Below are positions 40,578-48,999 of a stretch of 64,000 bases of DNA, piece after piece; positions within the stretch are counted from its first letter, which is position 1, and each line of letters starts with the position of its first letter. The DNA is from Ramlibacter ginsenosidimutans (GTDB lineage Bacteria; Pseudomonadota; Gammaproteobacteria; Burkholderiales; Burkholderiaceae_C): contig NZ_JAEPWM010000002.1 of NCBI RefSeq assembly GCF_016654015.1, forward strand, positions 434,001-498,000. The letters run 5' to 3'. Under the pieces are notes generated by a model. That model ran no database searches. It saw only the letters and a list, made by a program, of their open reading frames with translations, and had not been told where the DNA came from. Both the position numbers and the translations under genes were made by a program.

Positions 40578-43500
40578 ATGTCTAGCGTAGTGAGGAAATC
40601 GGCCTTCCTGGTGATCGCCGTGGCGGTGCATTCGCTGGCGTTCGGCCTGAACATTTCCGATGACTTCACCCAGGGCGCCGTCAACGATTCGCCGGGCAGC
40701 GGCAACGGCATGGACTGGCAGCCGATGGGGACGGCCTGCCTGACGTCAGGAACCAGCACCAACAATTCGACCACCGTCGCCACCACCAACAGCAAGTACA
40801 GCAACATCCCTGCTTGCAACACGATCTCGGGCTCGGGCATCAGCACGCCCGAGGCGGTCGGCAGCGGCGCCTTGCGGCTGACCAATGCGGCAACCACCCA
40901 GGTGGGCGCCATCGTTTCGAACGGAACCTTCCCGAGCAACCAGGGCATCCAGGTCACCTTCACGACCTACACCTACCAGGGATCGACGGGGACGTCGCCG
41001 GGTGGCGACGGAATGGGCTTCTTCCTGCAGGATGCCTCCGTCCCGCTCACGCTGCCTTACGTGGGCGCGAACATCACCGACACGACGACGTCCAGCATCG
41101 GTCCTGCCGGCGGCAGCCTCGGCTACGCCTGCTCGCTGCGCAAGGACAGCAATACCAACGGCGTCACCGGCGGGTATCTCGGCCTGGGCATGGACGAATT
41201 CGGGAACTTCACGAACGGCGGGGTCGAGTACTACTCCGACGTGGCTGCAACATCCCCCCAGAGCCCGCGGGCCAACCCGGGGCGGATGGCGAACACGATT
41301 GCGCTGCGCGGCGCGGGGAACGTGAGCTGGTACTACCTGAACAACCAGTGGCCCAGCCTGTACCCCTCGACCACCAGCAGCAGCGACCAGATGACGATCA
41401 TGCACAACACCTGCCGGACAGGTGTGCTGCAGCAGAACACGACTTTTTCGATCACAGGCACCTCGGCCCTCTCGTGGAGCAGCAGCAACAGCTATCTGAC
41501 CGTCACCTTGCCTTCCAACCACGGGTTCGCGGTAGGGGACATCGTCAACATCGCCAGCCCGGTGATGGCAAACGGGTTGAAATCCGGCGGCAACTGGATC
41601 ATCGGTTCGTACGACGTGAAGGCTGTCCCCACCTCGAAGTCGTTCAGTGTCTACTTCCCTGACGGGAGCACGAGCATCACGGCCCCGGGCGGCACGCCCT
41701 TGAACACGGTCACGGCGAACCTGACGTACACGACGTCGGCGCTGTCCTGGTCCGGTGGCGTCCTGACGATCACGGTGGGGACGAACGTCGGCTTCAAAGT
41801 CGGTGATACCGTCAACATCGCCAGTTCGTCATCGACCGCTCCCCCCAAGGTCAACTCGCAGTCGATCGTCGGGTCCTACGTGGTGACGGGGGTGAGCGGA
41901 AAGACTTTCACTGTCGCCTACCCGAACGGCTCCACCACGTACGCCAACGCGTCGAACGGCAAGGTGACCGTCAAGGTGATGGACTATCCGTACCTTGCCG
42001 GCAGTGCCGTCACGCTCCCGGCGACGACGCCCATGTGGTCGAACGCGGCGACCCGTTCCGCTGCCCAGCCGATCACGTACAAGCTTTCGATTTCTCCGGG
42101 CGGCCTGCTGAACTTCCTGTACAGCTTCAATGGCGGGGCGTTCCAGCCGGTGCTGACCAACGCCCCGATCACGGCTTCCAACGGAACCCTGCCCGCCAAC
42201 TTCCGGTTCGGTTTCCTGAGCTCGACCGGCAACAACACCAGCATCCACGAAATCACCTGCTTCGCCGCGCAACCCACCGAGTCGGGCAGCAGCGCGGCCG
42301 CCAACACGGTGCAATCGGGCCAGGTGAGGACGGGCACGCAGGTCTACCTGGCTTCGTACAACCCCAACACCTGGACGGGCTCCCTGGTTTCCGAGGCCAT
42401 CGTGAACACCAATGGGGTGCTCAGCGTCTCGAGTACCGCCCAATGGGATGCGGATTGCGTGCTCACCGGCGGCGGCTGCTCCAGCATGGGCACCGTGAAC
42501 GGAGTGCCGACCAATACGGTGACGGTGGAGGCGCCGACGTCGCGCAACATCCTCACCTGGAACGGTTCCACCGGCGTGCCCTTCCAGTGGGCCAACCTCA
42601 CCTCCGCGCAACAGACCGTCCTGAATTCGACGGACAGCGCCGGCAGCAACCGGCTGTCCTGGATGCGCGGCGTGCGAACGCAGGAACAGGTGAGCTCGGG
42701 AGCGTTCCGCACGCGCGCCGGCGTGCTGGGCGACATCATCGACTCCAGCCCCACCTGGGTCGGGCCGCCGTCCAAGAACTACGGGGCCAGCTTCGTCGAC
42801 GCGTTGACGAACACGACGGGCCCGGAGAGCTCCTATCTCACCTTCAAGAGCAGCCTGGCCACCCGCCTGAACGTCGTCTATTCAGGGAGCAACGACGGCA
42901 TCCTCCACGGGTTCCGCTCGGGCGCGAACAGTTCGGACGGTACCTACGATTCCACGTACAACGACGGCTACGAAGTCCTGGGTTTCGTGCCGGCTGGGGT
43001 CCTGTCGAACAGCACGGTCGCCACGCTGACCGATCCGCTCTATTCGCACAGTTTCTTCGTCGACGCAGCGCCTGGCTACGGTGACGTCTACTACGCCGGC
43101 GCCTGGCACACGTGGCTGGTCGGGGGCAAGGGCCCGGGCGGGGCGGAGATCTATGCGCTGGACGTCACGGACCCGAGCGGCATCGTCACGTCGAGTCTCT
43201 CCTTTTCCGAAGGCCACGCCGCGAGCCTGGTGAAGGGCGACTGGACGCCGTCGTCGCTGACTTCGTGCGTCAACGCGACCACCAACTGCGGCAACAACCT
43301 GGGCAACACCTATGGCATCCCGCTGGTGCGCCGGCTGCACAACGGCAAGTGGGCCATCATCTTCGGCAACGGGATCGGCAGCACCAACGGCCACGCGGGC
43401 GTCTACATCGGCGTCATCAGCCCCACCGACGGCTCCGTCAGTTTCATCTGGCTCGACACCGGCAGCGGCGGCACCGGCACGAGCGCCAACGGCATCGCCA

Positions 43501-44453
43501 GCGTGGCGTCGGCGGACCTGGATGGGGACTTCGTCATCGACTACCTGTACGCCGGCGACCTGCAAGGCAACGTCTGGCGGTTCGACCTGACCAGCAGCGA
43601 TCCGACCGTGTGGGCCGCTTCCAAGTTCGGGCAGCCGTCTGCCACGCCCCTGTTCGTCGCCAAGGACAGCAGCGGCAACCGGCAGCCCATCACCTCTTCG
43701 CTTGCCGTCACCGCGAATCTCACCGGCAGCGCCCAGCGCGTCATCCTCGGCTTCGGAACCGGCCGCGCCACGCCTTTCACCAGTTCGTCGGCGACGAGCT
43801 ATCAATCGGGTACGCAGTCGGTGTATGGCATCTGGGACTGGGACATGACCGCGTGGAATGCCCTGCCGAACACCAAGACCAACTACGCGACCCTGGCGAC
43901 CGTGACCACCTCGCCGTACCGGACCTTCACCCGGACGGACCTCGCCACCAGCACGGTCGCGACGCAGACTGCGTCTTCGCGCACCGCCGCGCAGGCGATC
44001 GTCTGCTGGAACGGCAGCACGGCGTGCACCTCCGGCAATACGCAGTACGGCTGGAAATTCGACTTGCCCGACACGGGCGAGCAGGTGATCTACAACCCGG
44101 TGTTCTCGGGCGGCGAACTCCTGCTCAACACGATCGTTCCGCCGCAGAACGCCGTCGGGCAATGCATCCTGTCACTGCCGACCGGCTGGACGATGGCCTT
44201 CAACATGGCCTCGGGGGGCGGGCAGCCGCAGAACGTGTTCCCGGACTCCTCCGGCAGCCTGGTGGTGGCCAGCGGCGCGAGCAGCGTCGTGGGGCTGAAG
44301 CTCGGTGCGGTGGGAACGCCTTACATCGTTGCGATCGGGAGCCAGCAATACGTGATCAGTTCCGACGTCACAGGCGGTCCGGCCAACATCAACCAGCTGA
44401 ACACGCAAGGCGGCGTGACGGTGAAACCGGTGTCATGGGAGCAACTCAGGTGA
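40578..44453 (+). CDS. pilY1: Type IV pilus tip adhesin PilY1
   Basis: This large exported protein of about 1,291 residues has a signal peptide (SSVVRKSAFLVIAVAVHSLAFG), a lectin-like N-terminal region, and a C-terminal beta-propeller as in Neisseria PilC and Pseudomonas PilY1. A calcium-loop motif DLDGDFVID (near nucleotides 43517-43543) precedes YLYAGDLQGNVWRFDL. Two similar segments of about 85 residues are inserted in the lectin-like part (see findings). The frame is open from ATG 40536; I prefer ATG 40578 because GGAG is seven bases upstream and the signal peptide then starts normally. Confidence 0.93.
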   Translation: MSSVVRKSAFLVIAVAVHSLAFGLNISDDFTQGAVNDSPGSGNGMDWQPMGTACLTSGTSTNNSTTVATTNSKYSNIPACNTISGSGISTPEAVGSGALRLTNAATTQVGAIVSNGTFPSNQGIQVTFTTYTYQGSTGTSPGGDGMGFFLQDASVPLTLPYVGANITDTTTSSIGPAGGSLGYACSLRKDSNTNGVTGGYLGLGMDEFGNFTNGGVEYYSDVAATSPQSPRANPGRMANTIALRGAGNVSWYYLNNQWPSLYPSTTSSSDQMTIMHNTCRTGVLQQNTTFSITGTSALSWSSSNSYLTVTLPSNHGFAVGDIVNIASPVMANGLKSGGNWIIGSYDVKAVPTSKSFSVYFPDGSTSITAPGGTPLNTVTANLTYTTSALSWSGGVLTITVGTNVGFKVGDTVNIASSSSTAPPKVNSQSIVGSYVVTGVSGKTFTVAYPNGSTTYANASNGKVTVKVMDYPYLAGSAVTLPATTPMWSNAATRSAAQPITYKLSISPGGLLNFLYSFNGGAFQPVLTNAPITASNGTLPANFRFGFLSSTGNNTSIHEITCFAAQPTESGSSAAANTVQSGQVRTGTQVYLASYNPNTWTGSLVSEAIVNTNGVLSVSSTAQWDADCVLTGGGCSSMGTVNGVPTNTVTVEAPTSRNILTWNGSTGVPFQWANLTSAQQTVLNSTDSAGSNRLSWMRGVRTQEQVSSGAFRTRAGVLGDIIDSSPTWVGPPSKNYGASFVDALTNTTGPESSYLTFKSSLATRLNVVYSGSNDGILHGFRSGANSSDGTYDSTYNDGYEVLGFVPAGVLSNSTVATLTDPLYSHSFFVDAAPGYGDVYYAGAWHTWLVGGKGPGGAEIYALDVTDPSGIVTSSLSFSEGHAASLVKGDWTPSSLTSCVNATTNCGNNLGNTYGIPLVRRLHNGKWAIIFGNGIGSTNGHAGVYIGVISPTDGSVSFIWLDTGSGGTGTSANGIASVASADLDGDFVIDYLYAGDLQGNVWRFDLTSSDPTVWAASKFGQPSATPLFVAKDSSGNRQPITSSLAVTANLTGSAQRVILGFGTGRATPFTSSSATSYQSGTQSVYGIWDWDMTAWNALPNTKTNYATLATVTTSPYRTFTRTDLATSTVATQTASSRTAAQAIVCWNGSTACTSGNTQYGWKFDLPDTGEQVIYNPVFSGGELLLNTIVPPQNAVGQCILSLPTGWTMAFNMASGGGQPQNVFPDSSGSLVVASGASSVVGLKLGAVGTPYIVAIGSQQYVISSDVTGGPANINQLNTQGGVTVKPVSWEQLR

Positions 44454-44461
44454 GCACGAGA

Positions 44462-44878
44462 ATGAACAGGGTCCGGGGCTTCAGCCTCATCGAACTGATG
44501 GTGGTGGTCGCCGTGATCGGCCTGCTCGCGTCGATCGCGTTGCCGAGCTACACGCGCTACGTGCTGCGGTCGCATCGGTCTTCCGCCATCACGGGCGTTC
44601 TCGACGTGGCGAGCCGCCAGGCGCGCTACTACACGACCAACAACACCTACACCACCAGCATGACGGCGCTCGGTTACCCGGTCGACCCGATGCCGCTGAC
44701 CGACTCGAGCAACCGCTACTACGACTTGAGCGTGGCCTCGGCGAGCGCCACGGCCTTCACCGTGAGGGCCGTCCCGGTCAATGCCCAGACGAAGGACACG
44801 TGCGGCACCTACACCTACACCGACCTGGGCGTGAAGAGCATCACTTCGGGCACGCTCGGCGACTGCTGGAAGCAGTGA
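44462..44878 (+). CDS. pilE: Type IV pilin-like minor pilin PilE
   Basis: This 138-residue prepilin has leader MNRVRG before FSLIELMVVVAVIGLLASIALPSYTRYVLRS, typical of PilE-type minor pilins. The Cys pair near KDTCGTYTYTDLGVKSITSGTLGDCWKQ closes a D-loop. GTG 44450 is a possible earlier start, overlapping the pilY1 stop, but ATG 44462 gives the usual short leader. It ends the cluster, convergent with pyrE. Confidence 0.93.
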   Translation: MNRVRGFSLIELMVVVAVIGLLASIALPSYTRYVLRSHRSSAITGVLDVASRQARYYTTNNTYTTSMTALGYPVDPMPLTDSSNRYYDLSVASASATAFTVRAVPVNAQTKDTCGTYTYTDLGVKSITSGTLGDCWKQ

Positions 44879-44888
44879 CCCGGCAGCG

Positions 44889-45566
44889 TCAGCCGGCGCC
44901 GTAGCGCTCGCGGTAGGCGAGCACCTTCGCGTGGTGCGCGCCCAGTTCCGAGCCGCGGGTCGCGAGGTACTGCAGCAGGTCGTCGAGCTTCGCGATGGCG
45001 CACACCTGCAGTTGCAGCTTGTCGCGCACGTACTGCACGGCCGACCAGGGCACGTCCTGGCCGTTCTCCGTCGCCTTCTCCTGCCGGTCCAGCGCGATCG
45101 CCACCGCGTGCGGCCTGGCGCCCGCGGCCTCGATCAGGGCGATCGACTCCCGGGCCGCCGTGCCCGCGGACATCACGTCGTCCACGATCAGCACGCGCCC
45201 CTGCACCGGCGCGCCCACCAGCGAGCCGCCTTCCCCGTGGTCCTTGGCTTCCTTGCGGTTGTACGCGTAGGGCACGTTGCGGCCCAGGCGCGCCAGTTCG
45301 ATGGCCACGGCCGCGGCCAGCGGGATGCCCTTGTACGCCGGGCCGAACAGCATGTCGAACTCGATGCCGGAGCCGAGGATGCGCTGTGCATAGAATTGCG
45401 CCAGCCGCCCCAGCTTCTCGCCGTCGTCGAACAGGCCCGCATTGAAGAAGTAGGGCGAGAGGCGCCCGGCCTTGGTCTTGAATTCGCCGAAGCGAAGGAC
45501 CCCCGAGCGCACCGCGAACTCCACGAAATCCTGCGCCAGCCGGTCCTGGCCCGTCACCGCTACCAT
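44889..45566 (-). CDS. pyrE: Orotate phosphoribosyltransferase
   Basis: This 225-residue enzyme joins orotate to PRPP in pyrimidine synthesis. The PRPP loop [17 protein letters not shown] and the substrate region [23 protein letters not shown] (in outline) are present, as is [18 protein letters not shown] 45566 has AAGGA seven bases upstream. Its start codon overlaps the start codon of the divergent xth gene by two bases. Confidence 0.96.
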   Translation of the reverse strand: MVAVTGQDRLAQDFVEFAVRSGVLRFGEFKTKAGRLSPYFFNAGLFDDGEKLGRLAQFYAQRILGSGIEFDMLFGPAYKGIPLAAAVAIELARLGRNVPYAYNRKEAKDHGEGGSLVGAPVQGRVLIVDDVMSAGTAARESIALIEAAGARPHAVAIALDRQEKATENGQDVPWSAVQYVRDKLQLQVCAIAKLDDLLQYLATRGSELGAHHAKVLAYRERYGAG

Positions 45567-46368
45567 GGGAAAGTCCTTGTTCAAACTGACCAGCCTCAAC
45601 CTGAACGGCATCCGTTCCGCCGCCAGCAAGGGCGTGGAGGCCTGGGTCGCGCAAACCAGTCCGGATTGTATTTGCGTGCAGGAAGTGAAGGCCCAGCACG
45701 ACGACGTGCACGGCAAGCATGACCGCCTCGCGGACCTGCGCGGCCACTTCCACTTCGCGCAGAAGAAGGGTTACTCCGGCGTGGGCGCCTTCACGCGCCA
45801 CGAGCCCAGCGACGTGATCGTCGGCTTCGGCGACGAGGAATTCGACGCCGAGGGCCGTTACGTGGAGCTGCGCTTCGACACGCCCCAGCGCAAGCTGTCG
45901 ATCATCAGCTGCTACTTCCCCTCGGGCTCCTCGGGCGAAGACCGGCAGCAGGCCAAGTTCCGCTTCCTCGACGTGGTCGATCCGCACCTCGCGGCCCTCA
46001 AGAACACGCGCGAATTCATCCTGTGCGGCGACATCAACATCGCCCACCAGGAGCGCGATCTGAAGAACTGGAAGAGCAACCGGAAGAACAGCGGCTTCCT
46101 GCCCGAGGAGCGGGCCTGGATGAGCCGGCTGCTGGCCGAAACCGGACTGGTGGACGTGTACCGGCACCTTCACCCCGAGACCACCGAGGACTGCTACACG
46201 TGGTGGAGCAACCGCGGCCAGGCCTGGGCGAAGAACGTGGGCTGGCGGCTGGACTACCAGATCGCGACCGCGGGCGTCGCCGAGAAGGCGCGCGACGCGG
46301 CGATCTACAAGACCACGCGCTTCAGCGATCACGCGCCGCTGACGATCCAGTACGACATCGCCCTGTGA
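45565..46368 (+). CDS. xth: Exodeoxyribonuclease III (AP endonuclease)
   Basis: This 267-residue DNA repair nuclease cuts at abasic sites. It shows [18 protein letters not shown], the metal Glu in [28 protein letters not shown], and the catalytic His in [12 protein letters not shown] 45565 overlaps the pyrE start; an in-frame TTG at 45577 lies closer to the conserved part and could also be used. A remnant of a second copy's C-terminus lies at 46973-47074. Confidence 0.93.
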   Translation: MGKSLFKLTSLNLNGIRSAASKGVEAWVAQTSPDCICVQEVKAQHDDVHGKHDRLADLRGHFHFAQKKGYSGVGAFTRHEPSDVIVGFGDEEFDAEGRYVELRFDTPQRKLSIISCYFPSGSSGEDRQQAKFRFLDVVDPHLAALKNTREFILCGDINIAHQERDLKNWKSNRKNSGFLPEERAWMSRLLAETGLVDVYRHLHPETTEDCYTWWSNRGQAWAKNVGWRLDYQIATAGVAEKARDAAIYKTTRFSDHAPLTIQYDIAL

Positions 46369-46369
46369 G

Positions 46370-46519
46370 GTACCGCGCTCGCAGGGGCGGTTCGTTGCAG
46401 ACCAGGCGAGGCACCCGCATCAGCACACCGTCTCTTTCCCGTTCGAAGCCACCAATGAGGCCATGACCTACGTCGAAGCAGCCCGCGCAAAGGGCAAGGT
46501 CGTTCTCAGGCTCGCGTGA
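46370..46519 (+). pseudogene. C-terminal remnant of a zinc-type alcohol dehydrogenase
   Basis: In the frame ending at TGA 46517-46519, the last 30 or so codons read HTVSFPFEATNEAMTYVE and AARAKGKVVLRLA, the conserved C-terminus of medium-chain alcohol or quinone dehydrogenases. The rest of the enzyme is missing and there is no start codon or binding site. It is probably a decayed tail left by a deletion or rearrangement. The exact 5' edge is arbitrary. Confidence 0.7.
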
Positions 46520-46551
46520 GCCTCGTTTCCCGTTCCCAAAGGAGTGCACCA

Positions 46552-46959
46552 ATGACTGCGGACGATTTCAACAGTGCAGGGGTGGGACGCCTGCCCGGCT
46601 ACCTCGGAGTTCGCGTGCTGTCGGTGAACGGACGCGAGCTGCATGCCGAACTGGCCGTGCGGCCGGAGCTGATGGCTCCCAACGGCTACCTGCATGCCGG
46701 CAGCCTGGTCACGCTGGCCGATACCTCCTGCGGCTACGGCTGCCGCGCCAACCTGCCCGAAGGCGCCAACGGATTCACCACGATCGAACTGAAGTCCAAT
46801 CATCTCGGCACCACCGTCGACGGCACGATCGACTGCCGCGCGACTGCGGTGCACCTCGGCAGGACCACGCAGGTCTGGGATGCCGTGGTCACGCATCGTG
46901 AAACGGGCAGGACGCTGGCGCTCTTCCGCTGCACGCAGATGGTGCTGTATCCCAGGTAG
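46552..46959 (+). CDS. PaaI-like hotdog thioesterase
   Basis: This 135-residue protein has the single hotdog domain of PaaI-type thioesterases: GRLPGYLGVRVLSVNGRELHAEL, the active-site region MAPNGYLHAGSLVTLADTSCGYG and FTTIELKSNHLGTT. AAAGGAG precedes ATG 46552. It should hydrolyse an acyl-CoA, possibly aromatic. Remnants of other genes lie on both sides, so the locus has been rearranged. Confidence 0.9.
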   Translation: MTADDFNSAGVGRLPGYLGVRVLSVNGRELHAELAVRPELMAPNGYLHAGSLVTLADTSCGYGCRANLPEGANGFTTIELKSNHLGTTVDGTIDCRATAVHLGRTTQVWDAVVTHRETGRTLALFRCTQMVLYPR

Positions 46960-46972
46960 TCTCGCAACGCGG

Positions 46973-47074
46973 TCGGGGCGGATTGCGCAGACGGCCGGTG
47001 AAGCGGGCATCTCCAAGGATGCGCGCTTCAGCGGTCACGCACCGCTGACCATGAAATATGACCGGGGCCTGTAG
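46973..47074 (+). pseudogene. C-terminal remnant of a second exodeoxyribonuclease III
   Basis: The frame ending at TAG 47072-47074 reads RIAQTAGEAGISKDARFSG followed by HAPLTMKYDRGL. This aligns with the end of the intact xth product ([14 protein letters not shown], then [17 protein letters not shown]). The remainder is gone and no start is present. The divergence suggests a lost paralog rather than a fresh duplication of the neighbouring gene. Confidence 0.75.
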
Positions 47075-47164
47075 CGCCGGCGCGCCGGCATACGCAAACA
47101 ACCTAGTCCGGGTTTGGGGCACCGCGCTAGCATGCGTCCTCGGCCCCCAAGACGCACAACGACC

Positions 47165-47221
47165 TGGGGCGCACCGCTTCACAAGAGCCGCACTTGGGGC
47201 GCCTCGCCTCACAAGAGCCGC
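47165..47221. repeat. 30-base tandem direct repeat before the histidine kinase
   Basis: TGGGGCGCACCGCTTCACAA at 47165 and TGGGGCGCCTCGCCTCACAA at 47195 begin two copies of a 27-base unit on a 30-base period; both continue with GAGCCGC. The second copy ends five bases before ATG 47227, so the repeat occupies the expected leader and ribosome binding region. A possible third, weaker copy starts near 47113. Confidence 0.8.
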
Positions 47222-47226
47222 TTTTC

Positions 47227-48801
47227 ATGTCCATGGACGCTGCAGTCGAACGCCCTGAACCAGTCTTCAACGAACCGGATGCCGCGCTGGAACTCGCCGC
47301 CGGCCTCGGCAGGCTCGGCGCGTGGAGCCTGGATCTGCGAGACAACACGCAGGTCTGGTCGGAACAGCTCTATCACCTGCTGGAAGTGCCGCCAGGCACC
47401 CCGGTGCCGCTCGACTTCGGCCTGACGCTGGTCGCCCCGGAACACCAGGGCATCGTTCGCGCCGCGATCGAACGCTGCGCCACCCACGGCTTCCCTTACG
47501 ACCTGCAGGTCCAGGCAGTCACCGGCCGCGGCCGCCAGCTCTGGGTCCGCCTGATCGGCCGCGCCGAGTACGACGGGGACGGCGCGATCATCGGTTTGCG
47601 CGGGGCCTTCCAGGACATCTCCATGCTGGCGCAGGCGCAAGAGGAAAAGCGCCTGCTCGCCGAACGCCTGAGCGTCACCCTCGAAAGCATGACCGAGGGC
47701 TTCTATGTGGTCGATCGCGAGTGGCGCGTCACCTACGCGAATTCCGAAGCGGCCCGGGTGATGAGGCTCGCGCGCAGCGAGGCGCTCGGCAAGCACCTCT
47801 GGATGGAGATCTTCCCGCAGGCGATCGACACGGTCTTCCACACCGAGCTGGAGAGAGCCGTCCAGACCGGCCGCTCGGTGCAGTTGGAAGAGTACTACCG
47901 GCCCCTCGATCTCTGGGTGTTCGTCCGCGCCTATCCATCCAGCTTCGGCCTGGCGGTGGCGTTCACCGACATTTCCAAGCGGCGACGGGCCGAGGACGAG
48001 GTGCGGCGGCTCAACGCGGAACTGGAAGAGCGGGTCCTGGAGCGAACAGCGAAACTGCGGGCAGCGAACGCGGAGCTGGAGAATTTCGCGCACGCGGTCG
48101 CCCATGACCTGCGCACGCCGTTGTGCGCAGGAAGGTCCTTCGCCCACGCGCTGCAAGCGACCGACGGAGACCGGCTCGGCGCGGATGGACAGCACTACCT
48201 GCGGCAGATCCATGCATCGCTGCAGTTCATGGACGACATGACGCAGAAGCTGCTGGACCTGGCGAAGCTTTCCAGGTCCGCGATCCAGCTGGAGGCCGTG
48301 GACCTGTCGGCCATCGCCCACGCGATCCTGGATGGCCACAGGCAGCATGAGCCAGGCCGGCACGTGGACGTGCGGATCGAACCCGGACTCACCGCCCACG
48401 CCGACCGCGTCCTGGTCACGCAGGTGCTGCTCAACCTGATCGGGAACGCGTGGAAGTTCACCCGCCATTCGAACCAGCCACGGATCGAGTTGGGGGCGAA
48501 GAGCGGCCCGGCCGGACAGCGCACGTTCTTCGTCAGGGACAACGGGCCCGGGTTCGACATGGCGTACGCCAGCCGGCTGTTCGCGCCGTTCGTTCGCCTG
48601 CATACGGACCCCGCTTTCGAGGGCACCGGCATCGGGCTGGCGACGGTCAGGAAGATCGTTGAATTGCACGGCGGTGCCGCATGGGCAGAAGCCGGGATCG
48701 ATGCCGGAGCATGCTTCCACTTCACTTTGCCTGCGGTCAGAAGGTTGCCTGGAGCCAAGGGGAGCAGAAACAGCGGCCAGGCCAGGCGCCGCGCTGCCTG
48801 A
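47227..48801 (+). CDS. Soluble PAS-domain sensor histidine kinase
   Basis: This 524-residue kinase has two PAS domains (about 20-140 and 145-265), a coiled coil (about 268-295), a HisKA domain with the phosphorylated His near residue 293 (AVAHDLRTPL) and a HATPase domain with LNLIGNAWKFT, DNGPGFD and GTGIGLATVRKI. No transmembrane segment is seen, so it senses a cytosolic signal. It resembles the output part of bacteriophytochromes. No response regulator gene is adjacent. ATG 47227 is preferred; a TTG at 47194 extends the frame. Confidence 0.92.
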   Translation: MSMDAAVERPEPVFNEPDAALELAAGLGRLGAWSLDLRDNTQVWSEQLYHLLEVPPGTPVPLDFGLTLVAPEHQGIVRAAIERCATHGFPYDLQVQAVTGRGRQLWVRLIGRAEYDGDGAIIGLRGAFQDISMLAQAQEEKRLLAERLSVTLESMTEGFYVVDREWRVTYANSEAARVMRLARSEALGKHLWMEIFPQAIDTVFHTELERAVQTGRSVQLEEYYRPLDLWVFVRAYPSSFGLAVAFTDISKRRRAEDEVRRLNAELEERVLERTAKLRAANAELENFAHAVAHDLRTPLCAGRSFAHALQATDGDRLGADGQHYLRQIHASLQFMDDMTQKLLDLAKLSRSAIQLEAVDLSAIAHAILDGHRQHEPGRHVDVRIEPGLTAHADRVLVTQVLLNLIGNAWKFTRHSNQPRIELGAKSGPAGQRTFFVRDNGPGFDMAYASRLFAPFVRLHTDPAFEGTGIGLATVRKIVELHGGAAWAEAGIDAGACFHFTLPAVRRLPGAKGSRNSGQARRRAA

Positions 48802-48843
48802 GGCCGAGCAGCGCCACGTCGCGGCATCAGCGCAAGGTCGCGC

Positions 48844-48867
48844 CCTGCGCCTGCGCCTGCGCCTGCG
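48844..48867. repeat. Hexanucleotide tandem repeat (CCTGCG)4
   Basis: Four perfect CCTGCG units lie in the gap between the kinase and the first ClC gene. They sit about 55 bases before a consensus -10 element, so length changes by slippage would alter upstream promoter spacing. Confidence 0.8.
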
Positions 48868-48922
48868 CCAGCCCAACCGAAGGGCCATCGCCGCGTGGCC
48901 GGCAGTACATTCGGACCAAATC

Positions 48923-48928
48923 TATAAT
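48923..48928 (+). promoter_or_regulatory. Consensus -10 element upstream of the first ClC gene
   Basis: TATAAT is a perfect sigma-70 -10 hexamer, 72 bases before ATG 49000. No good -35 is found 16-18 bases upstream, so the promoter may need an activator or use an extended element. Confidence 0.5.
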
Positions 48929-48999
48929 GCGCGGTGGCTCCAGGAGCCCGCCCCGCCGCGCCCTGCGCGCTCGTCTTTTTCCGCCGCCCGGCCCCTCCG

